The notes: generated from the letters alone by a model not told the origin. 51,856 nucleotides of DNA from Deltaproteobacteria bacterium (GCA_015228875.1 JADGCS010000017.1:1-51856); one strand, 5' to 3'; counted from the stretch's first letter, positions 18,601 to 28,071 are shown. Numbers and translations are program-made.

Positions 18601-18628
18601 CTTATACGCCGGGCGTTCTAATCGTCAA
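18601..18628 (-). promoter_or_regulatory. Candidate sigma-70 promoter of sdhCAB
   Basis: On the minus strand TTGACG (18623-18628) is followed after 16 bp by TATAAG (18601-18606). This leaves a leader of about 140 nt before the sdhC start at 18458. Close match to consensus; no experimental support. Confidence 0.55.
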
Positions 18629-19840
<1,212 letters not shown>

Positions 19841-19849
19841 TTTTATAGA

Positions 19850-19895
19850 GACTCACCCGCAAAAATAAAGCACCATAGCTTTTTGCGGGTGAGTC
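19850..19895 (+). promoter_or_regulatory. Perfect 16-bp hairpin between mdh and sdhC2
   Basis: Arms GACTCACCCGCAAAAA (19850-19865) and its exact complement (19880-19895) with a 14-nt loop. There is no U-tract after it. The 3' arm ends only 7 nt before the TTG start of the next gene and contains GGGTGAG, the only Shine-Dalgarno-like word available. It could be a terminator, an attenuator or a translation-blocking stem. Confidence 0.7.
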
Positions 19896-19902
19896 ACTTG
19901 CA

Positions 19903-20553
19903 TTGAAACAATCCCAGATTCAAAAGGCATTTCCAGTGCATTTTTTTTTACGACGCCTGTATTCCCTTACAGGCGTCGTTTCGCTTTACCTTCTTGTCAA
20001 ACTGCATTTTATTTATGCTGCTGTGATCCTCTTCGGGCCTGCTGACTTTGTGCAACAGGGTACACGGGGGACTTTTGCCTGGTCTCTTGTGGGGCTCCTT
20101 GAGCTTGTGCTTATTACAGTACCGCTGTTGGTGCATTTTTTGTACGGTTTTTCTCTGGCGCACCGCACGTGTATCAACGTGTTCAGTTATGGTTATGGTG
20201 GCAATCTGCGCTTTGTCTTGCAAAAAATCTGCGGCATCGTAGTCTTTGTTTTTTTATTGTATCATCTTTTCAAATCGGGACAGGCACTCTGGGATGATGA
20301 GGGCGTGTACTCCTATTTTAGGGGCTTGGCTGGTGTTCGTACCACAATGCCTTTTCTGATCGGTTACGCGATAGCCATACTTTGCGGGTGTTATTATTTT
20401 GTGAATGGGTTGTGGGGATTTTTAATCGACTGGGGTGTGACTGCTTCACGCAGATCCCAGCATCTTTTTTTGCTGGTACTGATGTTTTTATTTGTTTTGA
20501 TGCTGTTGTTTATTGCGGGTATCGTGGTTTATCAAGGGACACTGCAGACATGA
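19903..20553 (+). CDS. SdhC-like cytochrome b subunit of a second complex
   Basis: 216 residues with five hydrophobic helices, resembling the cytochrome b558 anchor of Bacillus-type succinate dehydrogenase. HFFLRRLYSLTGVV is the family opening block, and histidines suited to haem ligation lie in VKLHFIY, LVHFLYGFSLAH and LLYHLF. There is no ATG in the N-terminal region; the start is TTG at 19903, 7 nt after a perfect hairpin. It overlaps the next gene by 4 bp (ATGA). Because the flavoprotein partner has lost its active-site residues, this subunit may transfer electrons to or from another substrate. Confidence 0.82.
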   Translation: MKQSQIQKAFPVHFFLRRLYSLTGVVSLYLLVKLHFIYAAVILFGPADFVQQGTRGTFAWSLVGLLELVLITVPLLVHFLYGFSLAHRTCINVFSYGYGGNLRFVLQKICGIVVFVFLLYHLFKSGQALWDDEGVYSYFRGLAGVRTTMPFLIGYAIAILCGCYYFVNGLWGFLIDWGVTASRRSQHLFLLVLMFLFVLMLLFIAGIVVYQGTLQT

Positions 20554-22328
20554 GGGCAAAACCAAAAATCATCATTGTTGGGGCGGGGATCACGGGGATG
20601 ATGGCGGCCGTTTGTCTTGCCGATAAAGGGGCCGATGTCTCTCTTGTCGTGAGCTGTGATCTACAAGCTGCGGGCGTGCCCCCGGATGATCACGGGATCA
20701 ATGCTGCCCTTAATATCAAAAACGGTGACAGCCCCGAAATGCATTTTCGTGACACCATTATTTACGGTGAAGGTCTTGCGGGGCATTCTCTGGTCGATCA
20801 CATGTGCCGTGTGGCGCCGCATATTATTCATTACCTTGAGAGGGTTGGCGTTGTTTTTCTAAAAACTCCCGAAAATGCGCTTGAAATAAACGCACCATAC
20901 CGGGGGACTGTTGCCAGACAGTTTGATGGTGAGGTCCCGGTGGGGTTGCAGGCGCTCAAGTGCCTGAAACAACAGATTCGCAAAAAAGAGTTACTGGAGA
21001 CAGTCAGGATTTATAACCGATGGGAGTTTCTCTCTCTCATACTTGATCACGCGGGGCTCTGCAGCGGGATCACGATTCAAAATGCGCGCACGATGGAGAT
21101 CGCGGCCCTTAAAGCCGATGCTGTGATTATGGCCGACGGCGATATGACGGGTCTGTACGGTTCTTATTCTCTTAGGGGCCCTGACAATCATGGTTATGCC
21201 ATGGCGCAGCTTTACAGGCAGGGGGCTTATCTTGCCAACTGCGAGTTTGTGGGCTTTTACCCTTATGCCTTCAAAACAGCAGACAAGAGCATTGCCGTGC
21301 CCTCAAAGATCCTTGAGGCTGGCTGTGAGGTTTGGGCCTCTTGCGAAGGTGAACCCTGTTTTTTTCTTGATGAGGCTGGCGCTGGTTTGCGTGCAGCAAA
21401 AGGTTCCAACCAGGATGTGTGCGGCATTCCATCCGATGTGCGTGTGGTCCGATTGATGGGAGAGATGCTCCGCAAATACAGTGGCACACAGTATCAGACG
21501 CCAGAGTTTTTTTTAAAAATCCAGCAACCACAGCCGCATGATGTCTACAGACGCTGGGCAGACCTTGTCAGGCAGCATCGCGGTGCTGATGCCGTGAGTG
21601 AGCCTTTGCAGATTGCCCCCGCCGTGCAGACCACACTGGGAGGTCTGTGGACGGGGCCGGATCACATGACCAACATCCCGGGACTTTTTGCTGCAGGCGA
21701 TTGTGAATATCATTATCACGGTGCCGCGGTTCTGCCGGGAAATGGCCTGTTGAGGGAGTTGGCGGCCGGGGTCATTGTCTCTGATCATGTGCATGGTTTT
21801 ATCAGTGGTGCGGAGAGGACGGGCGCGGCTGCAGGAGATGAAATCTTCAGCCGTGCCGTTAAACAGCAGCAGGAGAGGCTGTCGGATGCCTGCGAATTAA
21901 ACGGCCCTGAAGGTGTTTACGGTCTCTACGAAGAGTTTTATGAAACCATGATGTCGGGACTTGGTTTTGTACGGGATAATGACGGCATCGCACACACCCT
22001 AAAAAAAATTGATGAGTTCAAAGAGAGGCTTCAAAGGGTTTCTCTTAATGACAGGACCATGTTTTTTAATCAGGAGATTTTCTTTTTCAGGCATTTTGAA
22101 GGCATGCTCGATCTTGCGTTTGTTGTTGCAAAGAGCGCCCTCTGTCGCAACGAGACACGGGGGTTTCATTATAAAACCGAGTTTGCAGAACGTGATGACG
22201 AAAATTATCTCAAGACAACAAAGGTAAAAAAGGGGTCTGATGGACCGGTGCTGACTTATGAAGATATCGAATCAGCCCTTAGCCCTGAGCCCTTAGCCCT
22301 TAGCCGGGGATGGGTGGCTCAGGGCTGA
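20550..22328 (+). CDS. Divergent SdhA/FrdA-like flavoprotein lacking catalytic residues
   Basis: 592 residues from the ATG at 20550, which overlaps the preceding stop; the frame is open upstream but inside sdhC2. The FAD fold is kept: VGAGITGMMAAVCLADKGA at the start, NIPGLFAAGDCEYHYHGAA near 374-393. Compared with the orthodox copy at 15753, the flavin-linking His region [14 protein letters not shown] reads AAGVPPDDHGINAA, QIHPT reads GFYPY (235-239), APRDI reads IPSDV (293-297), PHYTMGG reads VQTTLGG (359-365) and HGANRLGAS reads HGAAVLPGN. All substrate-binding positions are therefore replaced. The C-terminal tail (SALSPEPLALSRG) is translated from a 7-bp repeat array. The alignment was made by eye. 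Confidence 0.85.
   Translation: MRAKPKIIIVGAGITGMMAAVCLADKGADVSLVVSCDLQAAGVPPDDHGINAALNIKNGDSPEMHFRDTIIYGEGLAGHSLVDHMCRVAPHIIHYLERVGVVFLKTPENALEINAPYRGTVARQFDGEVPVGLQALKCLKQQIRKKELLETVRIYNRWEFLSLILDHAGLCSGITIQNARTMEIAALKADAVIMADGDMTGLYGSYSLRGPDNHGYAMAQLYRQGAYLANCEFVGFYPYAFKTADKSIAVPSKILEAGCEVWASCEGEPCFFLDEAGAGLRAAKGSNQDVCGIPSDVRVVRLMGEMLRKYSGTQYQTPEFFLKIQQPQPHDVYRRWADLVRQHRGADAVSEPLQIAPAVQTTLGGLWTGPDHMTNIPGLFAAGDCEYHYHGAAVLPGNGLLRELAAGVIVSDHVHGFISGAERTGAAAGDEIFSRAVKQQQERLSDACELNGPEGVYGLYEEFYETMMSGLGFVRDNDGIAHTLKKIDEFKERLQRVSLNDRTMFFNQEIFFFRHFEGMLDLAFVVAKSALCRNETRGFHYKTEFAERDDENYLKTTKVKKGSDGPVLTYEDIESALSPEPLALSRGWVAQG
22274..22305 (+). repeat. Heptanucleotide array (AGCCCTT)n inside the end of sdhA2
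   Basis: Four and a half units of a 7-bp word, AGCCCTT with one AGCCCTG, lie in the last coding part of the second flavoprotein and supply its C-terminal tail. Change of one unit would shift the frame and the stop. Confidence 0.85.
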
Positions 22329-22329
22329 T

Positions 22330-22460
22330 GGTTTGTGGTAGTTCGTAGTTCGTAATTGGAGGGGGATGGGATGGTTTGTGGTAGTTCGTAGTTCGTAATT
22401 GGTTGGGGACAATGGAGATGGAGATGGAGATGGTTTGTGGTCGTTCGTAGTTGGTTGGGG
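22330..22460 (+). repeat. Heptanucleotide array (GGTAGTT/CGTAGTT type) before sdhB2
   Basis: Two blocks of 7-bp words (GGTTTGT, GGTAGTT, CGTAGTT, CGTAATT) with linkers, followed by three GGAGAT hexamers and a third short block. The array fills the sdhA2-sdhB2 gap. Its last unit ends in GGTTGGGG, 8 nt before the sdhB2 ATG. A related array lies in reverse orientation at 49075-49171. Confidence 0.85.
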
Positions 22461-22468
22461 TCTGACTT

Positions 22469-23215
22469 ATGAATCTTGTTCGTTTAAAAATAAAACGCCA
22501 GGACAGTGATGTTGCGGCACCCTACTGGGAATACTTTGAGGTGGCGGCAGATCCTTTTATGACAGTGGTCAGCGCCTTAAGGGCACTCAGAAAAAGACCG
22601 GTCAATATGGAGGGGCGGGCCGTGGCACCGGTGTTGTGGGATTGTCAGTGTCTCGAAAAAAAATGTGGATCCTGCACCATGGTTGTCAATAAACGGGTGC
22701 GGCTTGCGTGTACAACGTTGCTTGAGGGATTGACACAGCCGGTGACCCTTGAGCCCTTGTCAAAATTTCCCGTGATCAGGGATCTTGTTGTTGATAGAAA
22801 AAAAGACATCGACAATCAAAAGAGACTGCATCTGTGGCCGGCTGTTGATGGTTTTGATGCCGGCTATGGAGCGCTGCAGCTGTACAAAAAAAACAACCTT
22901 GCAGACGCAGTTGTGCGGTGCATTGATTGCGGGGCCTGTCTGGAGGCCTGCCCGCAGTACCACTTGTCTGCGGATTTTGTCGGTGCAAAGATTCTTGCAC
23001 AGGTTTATCGATTACATGTCTGCGTTAACGGCAGGGCCGAGGATGGGCTTAGGTTCAATCAATTAAATAACCCCGGCGGTGTTCACGACTGTGACAATAT
23101 TCAGAATTGTGTGCGTGTTTGTCCTCTTGATATTCCGATGGCCGACGCCATTGCACAGATCAAGAGGCAGGTTTTGTGGCACACCGTGAAGGGTTTTTTT
23201 ATGGAGGATCAATGA
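22469..23215 (+). CDS. SdhB-like iron-sulphur subunit of the second complex
   Basis: 248 residues. All cluster ligands seem present: [2Fe-2S] in WDCQCLEKKCGSCTM and the later RLACTT, then CIDCGACLEACPQ and NCVRVCPLDIP for the [4Fe-4S] and [3Fe-4S] centres. PVIRDLVVDR is also typical. So the electron wire is intact although the flavoprotein active site is not. The start codon lies directly after a 7-bp repeat array; the only Shine-Dalgarno candidate is GGGG at the array end. The stop overlaps the mtnP start by 4 bp (ATGA). Confidence 0.88.
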   Translation: MNLVRLKIKRQDSDVAAPYWEYFEVAADPFMTVVSALRALRKRPVNMEGRAVAPVLWDCQCLEKKCGSCTMVVNKRVRLACTTLLEGLTQPVTLEPLSKFPVIRDLVVDRKKDIDNQKRLHLWPAVDGFDAGYGALQLYKKNNLADAVVRCIDCGACLEACPQYHLSADFVGAKILAQVYRLHVCVNGRAEDGLRFNQLNNPGGVHDCDNIQNCVRVCPLDIPMADAIAQIKRQVLWHTVKGFFMEDQ

Positions 23216-24069
23216 AACAGTATTTGGGTATCATAGGCGGCAGCGGATTATACAGCATGAAGGATTTTGTTTTCGACGAAAGGCTCACCATTGATACGCC
23301 TTATGGTTTGCCGTCCACCCCGTTGATGGCGGGAAAACTTGCCGGTGTGGATTGTGTTTTTCTGGCCCGGCACGGCGAAGGGCATGTCTTTAGTCCCTCC
23401 GAGGTGAATTTTAGGGCCAACATATGGGCGATGAAAAAGGTTGGGGTAAAGGCCATTTTTTCGGTCTCTGCGGTTGGGTCACTGCGTGAGGACATCCACC
23501 CGGGTCACATGGTTGTGATCGATCAATACATCGACAGAACAAAAATCAGACCATCCACTTTTTTTGAAAAAGGGATTGTTGCGCATGTCAGTATGGCCCG
23601 CCCGGTCAGTCAGTATTTGAGGGAACTGCTCATTGCTTCGTGCCGCTCTCTTAAAATCACCTACCACGAAAAGGGGACGTATGTCTGTATAGAAGGGCCA
23701 CAGTTTTCAACAATGGCTGAGAGCCATTTTTACCGCAGTCTTGGCGCTGCCGTGGTGGGGATGACCAACCTGCAGGAGGCAAAACTTGCGAGGGAGGCAG
23801 AAATAGACTATGCCACTCTGGCGCTATCGACGGATTACGACTGCTGGCACCCCGATCACGATCATGTCACGGTCGATCAAGTGGTGGCGGTCGTCAGGGC
23901 CAATGCCCTGAACGCGCAAAGGATCCTTGCAGATGCCGTTAAGAAATTTGATTTTAGTAAAAAGTTGGAGTGTGAAGGTATTCTTAAGGGCGCTATCATG
24001 ACGCATCATGAATACATAAAACCAGACGTCATTAAAAGGCTCGAGCCGATTATCGGAAAATATTTTTAA
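23212..24069 (+). CDS. mtnP: S-methyl-5'-thioadenosine phosphorylase
   Basis: Splits 5'-methylthioadenosine with phosphate into adenine and 5-methylthioribose-1-phosphate, for methionine and adenine salvage. 285 residues from the ATG at 23212, which has GGAGG just upstream inside sdhB2; an in-frame codon at 23176 is less likely. Motifs: GIIGGSGLYSMKDF, ARHGEGHVFSPSEVNFRANI, SVSAVGSLREDIHPG, YVCIEGPQFSTMAES (substrate Glu/Met region) and LALSTDYDCWH with the base-binding Asp. It is translationally coupled to sdhB2 and followed by a PfkB kinase, an order also common in deltaproteobacteria. Confidence 0.93.
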   Translation: MKQYLGIIGGSGLYSMKDFVFDERLTIDTPYGLPSTPLMAGKLAGVDCVFLARHGEGHVFSPSEVNFRANIWAMKKVGVKAIFSVSAVGSLREDIHPGHMVVIDQYIDRTKIRPSTFFEKGIVAHVSMARPVSQYLRELLIASCRSLKITYHEKGTYVCIEGPQFSTMAESHFYRSLGAAVVGMTNLQEAKLAREAEIDYATLALSTDYDCWHPDHDHVTVDQVVAVVRANALNAQRILADAVKKFDFSKKLECEGILKGAIMTHHEYIKPDVIKRLEPIIGKYF

Positions 24070-24146
24070 TCAACCATCCGTCGCAGGCGGATGAGGGGCG
24101 TTTTTCGTTCACGTTCTTCGTTTTTTTTGCTAAGGAGGAATGTTTT

Positions 24147-25064
24147 ATGAGTATCACAGTTGTGGGGACAGTGGCCTTTGACGATGTTGTTTCTCCCTTT
24201 GGAAAGATTGCAAATGGACTTGGTGGTTCGGCCACGCATTTTTCGGTCGCTGCAAGTTTTTTTACTACCGTTAAACTTGTGGCCGTTGTGGGAGGTGATT
24301 TTCCGCGCGAACACATCGATTTTTTTAAGTCTCGCAAAATAGACCTTGAAGGGCTTAAGGTGATTCCTGACGGTAAAACATTCAAGTGGGTGGGGTCTTA
24401 TGGTGATGATCTCAACGATGCCAAAACACTCGAGACGCAGCTCAATGTGATCGCTAATTTTAAACCGGAGATCCCCGAGACCTACAAAAATAATAATGTG
24501 CTGTTTCTTGCCAATATTGATCCGGATCAGCAGATCAGGGTGATTCAAAATGCGGGGAAACCGGGGCTGATTGCGCTGGACACGATGAATCTCTGGCTTG
24601 ATATCAAAAAGGATGCGGTGATCAAGGCCATCAAAATGGTAGACCTTGTCACGATCAACGAATATGAGGTGCGTCAGTTGACAGGTTGTCACAACATGGT
24701 TGATGCGGCGGGCATGATCCGGCAGATGGGTCCAAAGATTGTGGTGATCAAGCGGGGCGGGTATGGTGCCCTCATGTTTTATCAAGATCAGGTCTTTTCT
24801 GCACCGGCGATGCCCTTAAAACAGATTTATGATCCCACGGGCGCGGGAGACAGCTTTGCCGGCGGCATGGTGGGATATCTAGACCTGTGCGGCGAGGTCA
24901 ATTTAAAGACTCTTAAAACGGCGGTGATCTGCGGGTCGGTGATGGCCAGTTTTAATGTCGAAAAATTCAGCTGCGAGCGTCTCAAAGAAATCAACAGAGA
25001 TGATATCATTGCGCGCTTTAAGGTCTTTGAAGACCTGGTGGTTTTCGATGGTTTAAAGTACTAG
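24147..25064 (+). CDS. PfkB family carbohydrate/nucleoside kinase
   Basis: 305 residues, ribokinase fold. The C-terminal signature DPTGAGDSFAGGMVGYL includes the catalytic Asp and the anion hole; the N-terminal GLGGSATHFSVAASFF is the sugar-side glycine motif. The ribosome site AAGGAGG precedes ATG 24147. It lies 77 bp after mtnP, so a role in phosphorylating a salvage product (adenosine, ribose or methylthioribose) is possible but not shown. The TAG stop codon lies within the first bases of the palindromic element C. Confidence 0.88.
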   Translation: MSITVVGTVAFDDVVSPFGKIANGLGGSATHFSVAASFFTTVKLVAVVGGDFPREHIDFFKSRKIDLEGLKVIPDGKTFKWVGSYGDDLNDAKTLETQLNVIANFKPEIPETYKNNNVLFLANIDPDQQIRVIQNAGKPGLIALDTMNLWLDIKKDAVIKAIKMVDLVTINEYEVRQLTGCHNMVDAAGMIRQMGPKIVVIKRGGYGALMFYQDQVFSAPAMPLKQIYDPTGAGDSFAGGMVGYLDLCGEVNLKTLKTAVICGSVMASFNVEKFSCERLKEINRDDIIARFKVFEDLVVFDGLKY

Positions 25065-25146
25065 GAATTTCAAAGTCGACAGAGCGCGGGTGCATTCCTC
25101 GCAAAATGAAGGAATTCAACCGCGTCAAAGTCAAGTTGGTAACTTG
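25063..25146 (+). repeat. Dispersed palindromic element, copy C
   Basis: Complete 84-bp copy between the PfkB gene and recO. It starts AGGAATTTCAAAGTCGAC, has the ATTCCT/AGGAAT apical stem, and ends with the CAAGTT-GGT-AACTTG hairpin followed by AAATT, which can pair with the 5' AATTT. The PfkB stop codon TAG overlaps its left edge. Confidence 0.9.
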
Positions 25147-25247
25147 AAATTTTAAAACAGACATTTTTTCGGCAGTCAGGGGTTGGATGACTCGAGAAAC
25201 ATTCTATTGGTTTCTCATGTTTATGGCGGTGTTCTCCTGACGGTCTT

Positions 25248-26009
25248 TTGTGTATAACAGGTTATAACAGACAACAGGGCATTATTCTCAAAAAGCTGCC
25301 TTACGGCGATGCCGATGAGATTATCACGGTACTCCTTAAAGAAGAAGGTCTACAGCGTTTTTTTGTTACGGGCTCACGTAAATCCAAAAAAAGATATCAG
25401 GGATTAATCGATCACTTTAATCACCTTTGTTTTTACTACACAGCAGATACGAAGGGGCTTTTGAGGCTGCATAAGGCCGAGTCCCTTGGATCAGCACAAT
25501 CCATCCCTGACAGGGGGCTTAAATGGTTCTGTCTTGCGCATTATCTGACTGAGCTGATCTCTGCCCTGACACCCGAAGCGGCAAGGGATCACGACTTGTA
25601 TCCTGTCTGGCTTGATTTTGAAGGGCGGGCGGCGGATCAAGATTTTGGACTTGACGGGGTTGTTTTTTTTGTCCTCAAGGTTCTCGAAAAAACAGGTTAC
25701 GGCATCGATCTGCACCGGTGTGTCAACTGCAATAACCGTGACCTGACAGGGCAGGTCGTATTCGATTCTGTCAAGGGTGGAATAAAATGCGGGCGGTGTT
25801 GTCAATCTGGTGACGGGGGGGTGGTAGGGTACGACTTAAAACATCTGCAATCTCTTGCGAACAACGGGGCTTCGGGGGAAACTCAACCGCGTCACAGTCA
25901 AGTTGGTAACTTGCTGTTTTTAAAGCAGCTGGTCTTGTTTTCAGAAAATATAGTGCAGAAAAAAAGCAGGGCCGCTGACTTTATGCTTCAGGTCTTTGGG
26001 GGGCACTAA
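25248..26009 (+). CDS. recO: DNA repair protein RecO, with an embedded repeat remnant
   Basis: RecO loads RecA onto SSB-coated DNA with RecF/RecR. 253 residues, start codon TTG at 25248; no ATG lies close by. The N-terminal OB-fold block GIILKKLPYGDADEIITVLLKEEG is typical. The zinc motif is in CVNCNNRDLTGQ and CGRCCQ. Residues about 209-222 (SGETQPRHSQVGNL) are encoded by a piece of the palindromic element found in the intergenic gaps, inserted in frame between helices of the C-terminal region. Frame and downstream sequence are kept, so the protein is probably functional. Confidence 0.88.
   Translation: MCITGYNRQQGIILKKLPYGDADEIITVLLKEEGLQRFFVTGSRKSKKRYQGLIDHFNHLCFYYTADTKGLLRLHKAESLGSAQSIPDRGLKWFCLAHYLTELISALTPEAARDHDLYPVWLDFEGRAADQDFGLDGVVFFVLKVLEKTGYGIDLHRCVNCNNRDLTGQVVFDSVKGGIKCGRCCQSGDGGVVGYDLKHLQSLANNGASGETQPRHSQVGNLLFLKQLVLFSENIVQKKSRAADFMLQVFGGH
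25873..25913 (+). repeat. Palindromic element remnant (copy I) inside recO
   Basis: The 3' half of the element, from CGGGGGAAACTCAACCGCG to the CAAGTTGGTAACTTG hairpin, nearly identical to copy A. One substitution is seen (GTCACAGTC for GTCAAAGTC). It is read in frame by recO as GETQPRHSQVGNL. Confidence 0.85.
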
Positions 26010-26082
26010 AAATATTGCATTTTGGCATGGTCTTGAGGTAGGGGTTTAAGGGTTCGTTAAAAAGATATTTTGGGGGCAATCC

Positions 26083-26847
26083 ATGGCGTTGAAAATCGAA
26101 GCATATGGCCTATCAGATGTCGGTAAAAAAAGAACCCGCAATGAGGACAGCTTTCTTGTAAGCGATGCCCTGCAGCTCTACGTGGTTGCCGATGGCATGG
26201 GGGGGCACTCAGGTGGTGAGTACGCGTCCCGGCTTGCAATCGCATCAATCGAAGAAGTCCTGCAGTCACTTAACTCCGATCCTGAGGCCACGGTGATTTC
26301 CGGGGTCAATTCAGAAGAGGCCGATTTTGGCGACAGGTTAAGGTACTCTATCGAGGTTGCCGGACAAAAAATATTTGATCAGGCCCTTTACGACCCCGAG
26401 CTTAAAGGCATGGGGACCACCATTACATCGGTTATTTTTGACGACACACTGGCCTACATTGCCAATGTCGGGGATTCCCGCGTGTACCTTGTGCGGGATA
26501 ACAAAATAAAACAAATTACAACCGATCACTCCCTTGTTTCCGAACAAATGAAGGCAGGTCTTATTTCGGCAAAGGATGCAAAAAAGCATTCCCTTAAAAA
26601 CATCATCACACGTTCGGTTGGATACCAAGAAGAAGTAGAGATTGACATCATCAAAATGGACTGTCTTGCTAACGACAAGCTCCTTTTGTGTTCCGATGGA
26701 CTCACCAATATGGTCGATGACGAATCCATAAAAGAAGTCATTGCATCAAAAGATGTGCAATCAGGGTGTCGTGCCTTGATTAATCTGGCAAATAAAAATG
26801 GCGGGGATGACAACGTCACGGTTGTCTTGTGTCACGTTACAGAGTAA
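26083..26847 (+). CDS. PP2C-family protein serine/threonine phosphatase
   Basis: 254 residues. The metal-binding motifs of bacterial PP2C are complete: GKKRTRNEDSF, VVADGMGGHSGGEYAS, GMGTTITSVIF, ANVGDSRVYLVRDNKI, LLLCSDGLTNMV and GGDDNVTVVLC. It is a stand-alone catalytic domain without membrane helix or sensor domain. In other bacteria such enzymes (Stp/PrpC) oppose Hanks-type kinases; no such kinase is in this window. The start ATG 26083 lacks a strong Shine-Dalgarno (GGGGGC is 6 nt upstream). Confidence 0.92.
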   Translation: MALKIEAYGLSDVGKKRTRNEDSFLVSDALQLYVVADGMGGHSGGEYASRLAIASIEEVLQSLNSDPEATVISGVNSEEADFGDRLRYSIEVAGQKIFDQALYDPELKGMGTTITSVIFDDTLAYIANVGDSRVYLVRDNKIKQITTDHSLVSEQMKAGLISAKDAKKHSLKNIITRSVGYQEEVEIDIIKMDCLANDKLLLCSDGLTNMVDDESIKEVIASKDVQSGCRALINLANKNGGDDNVTVVLCHVTE

Positions 26848-26979
26848 CACATCAAAATCATTAAAATTTGTTTCGTTTTTGGGACGGCAAAGTTTTTGTG
26901 TCAGATAAATGTTTCTCTTGATTTAAGGTGAGGGATTAACTATGTGATTACAGTTGGGGTTTTAACTGTTTTGATGTAT

Positions 26980-27063
26980 AGGAATTTCAAAGTCGACAGA
27001 GCGCGGGTGCATTCCTCGCAAAATGGAGTAATTCAACCGCGTCAAAGTCAAGTTAGTAACTTG
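26980..27063 (+). repeat. Dispersed palindromic element, copy D
   Basis: Complete copy between the PP2C gene and the M23 peptidase gene, 54 bp before the latter's ATG. Left part AGGAATTTCAAAGTCGAC; apical stem weakened (GAGTAATT for GAAGGAATT); terminal hairpin CAAGTT-AGT-AACTTG. Confidence 0.9.
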
Positions 27064-27117
27064 CCGCTGTTTTTTAACGACCGGCAACAAGCGGGATAGC
27101 AAGGCGTTATTTGCTTT

Positions 27118-28071
27118 ATGGGCATCTTTAAAGACTATCACATCATCATTGTTCCCAAAGACAAAGACCGGACACGATCGTTTAAGGTCTCCGGTTTCAC
27201 GCTTAAAATCCTCTTGTTCACCCTCATCCTCTCGATCCCGCTGTTTTTTGTGTCGGTCTTATCGGCCATACACTATCAGAACAAACTGATTGCTTTTAAA
27301 CGGTCCAATTACGAAAACCGTGAACTTTACGAAAATAAAAAAGATTTGGTCCTCAAGTTATCCCGGCTTGAAAAACTCTACTCTGTCATGGACGATTCCA
27401 TTGCGCACTTGAGCGAACTGATGGATATCGACCCTCAGAGCCTCAAGTTTGGGATGGGTCCCATTGACGATATCGATTTTTCGTGGACGAGCGATACCGA
27501 AGAGGGCTTTACCATTCCCAATGCCGACGAAGTCATCGATGACTGGCTCAACGAAAATGGCGAACTGACTGTCAACAAATTTAAGGGCAAGATCAGCGAT
27601 ATCAAAGAAAATACAGGCATGCTTAATAAAAAACTCGAGGAAATTTTTGCCCAAAACAAGGACAAAATCAATTATGTGACGGCGACCCCCAGTCTTCTCC
27701 CCACAGAGGGCTGGATCACGTCCGAGTTTGGTATACGCAAGCACCCCATTGGCCGCAGGTTTAAAATGCACGAGGGGATCGACGTCGCAAGCCCAGTGGG
27801 CACACCTATCAAGTCACCTGCAGGCGGCAGGGTCCTCTTTGCAAGCCGAAGGGGTGGGTATGGCAACACCATCATTATACAGCATGGGTATGGTATTGCC
27901 ACCATCTATGCCCACTTACACGATATGTCCGTCAAACAGGGCGAGACCATCAAACGGGGGGACACAATTGGTTCTGTGGGCAACACAGGGTACACCACGG
28001 GTGCTCACCTTCATTACGAGGTTCGCATCGATGGGATGCCCAGCGATCCTCTTGCCTTTATTGTTCAATAG
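27118..28071 (+). CDS. M23 family murein endopeptidase, membrane-anchored
   Basis: 317 residues. One N-terminal transmembrane helix (LKILLFTLILSIPLFFVSVL, about 30-50), a coiled-coil-like region to about 115, a linker, then a LytM domain from about 190 on. Zinc and catalytic residues: MHEGIDVASPVGTPI (His, Asp), YAHLHDMSVKQGE and HLHYEVRIDG (His pair). SEFGIRKHPIGRRF is the typical opening of the peptidase domain. It probably cuts or senses peptidoglycan in the periplasm. A palindromic repeat precedes it. Confidence 0.92.
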   Translation: MGIFKDYHIIIVPKDKDRTRSFKVSGFTLKILLFTLILSIPLFFVSVLSAIHYQNKLIAFKRSNYENRELYENKKDLVLKLSRLEKLYSVMDDSIAHLSELMDIDPQSLKFGMGPIDDIDFSWTSDTEEGFTIPNADEVIDDWLNENGELTVNKFKGKISDIKENTGMLNKKLEEIFAQNKDKINYVTATPSLLPTEGWITSEFGIRKHPIGRRFKMHEGIDVASPVGTPIKSPAGGRVLFASRRGGYGNTIIIQHGYGIATIYAHLHDMSVKQGETIKRGDTIGSVGNTGYTTGAHLHYEVRIDGMPSDPLAFIVQ

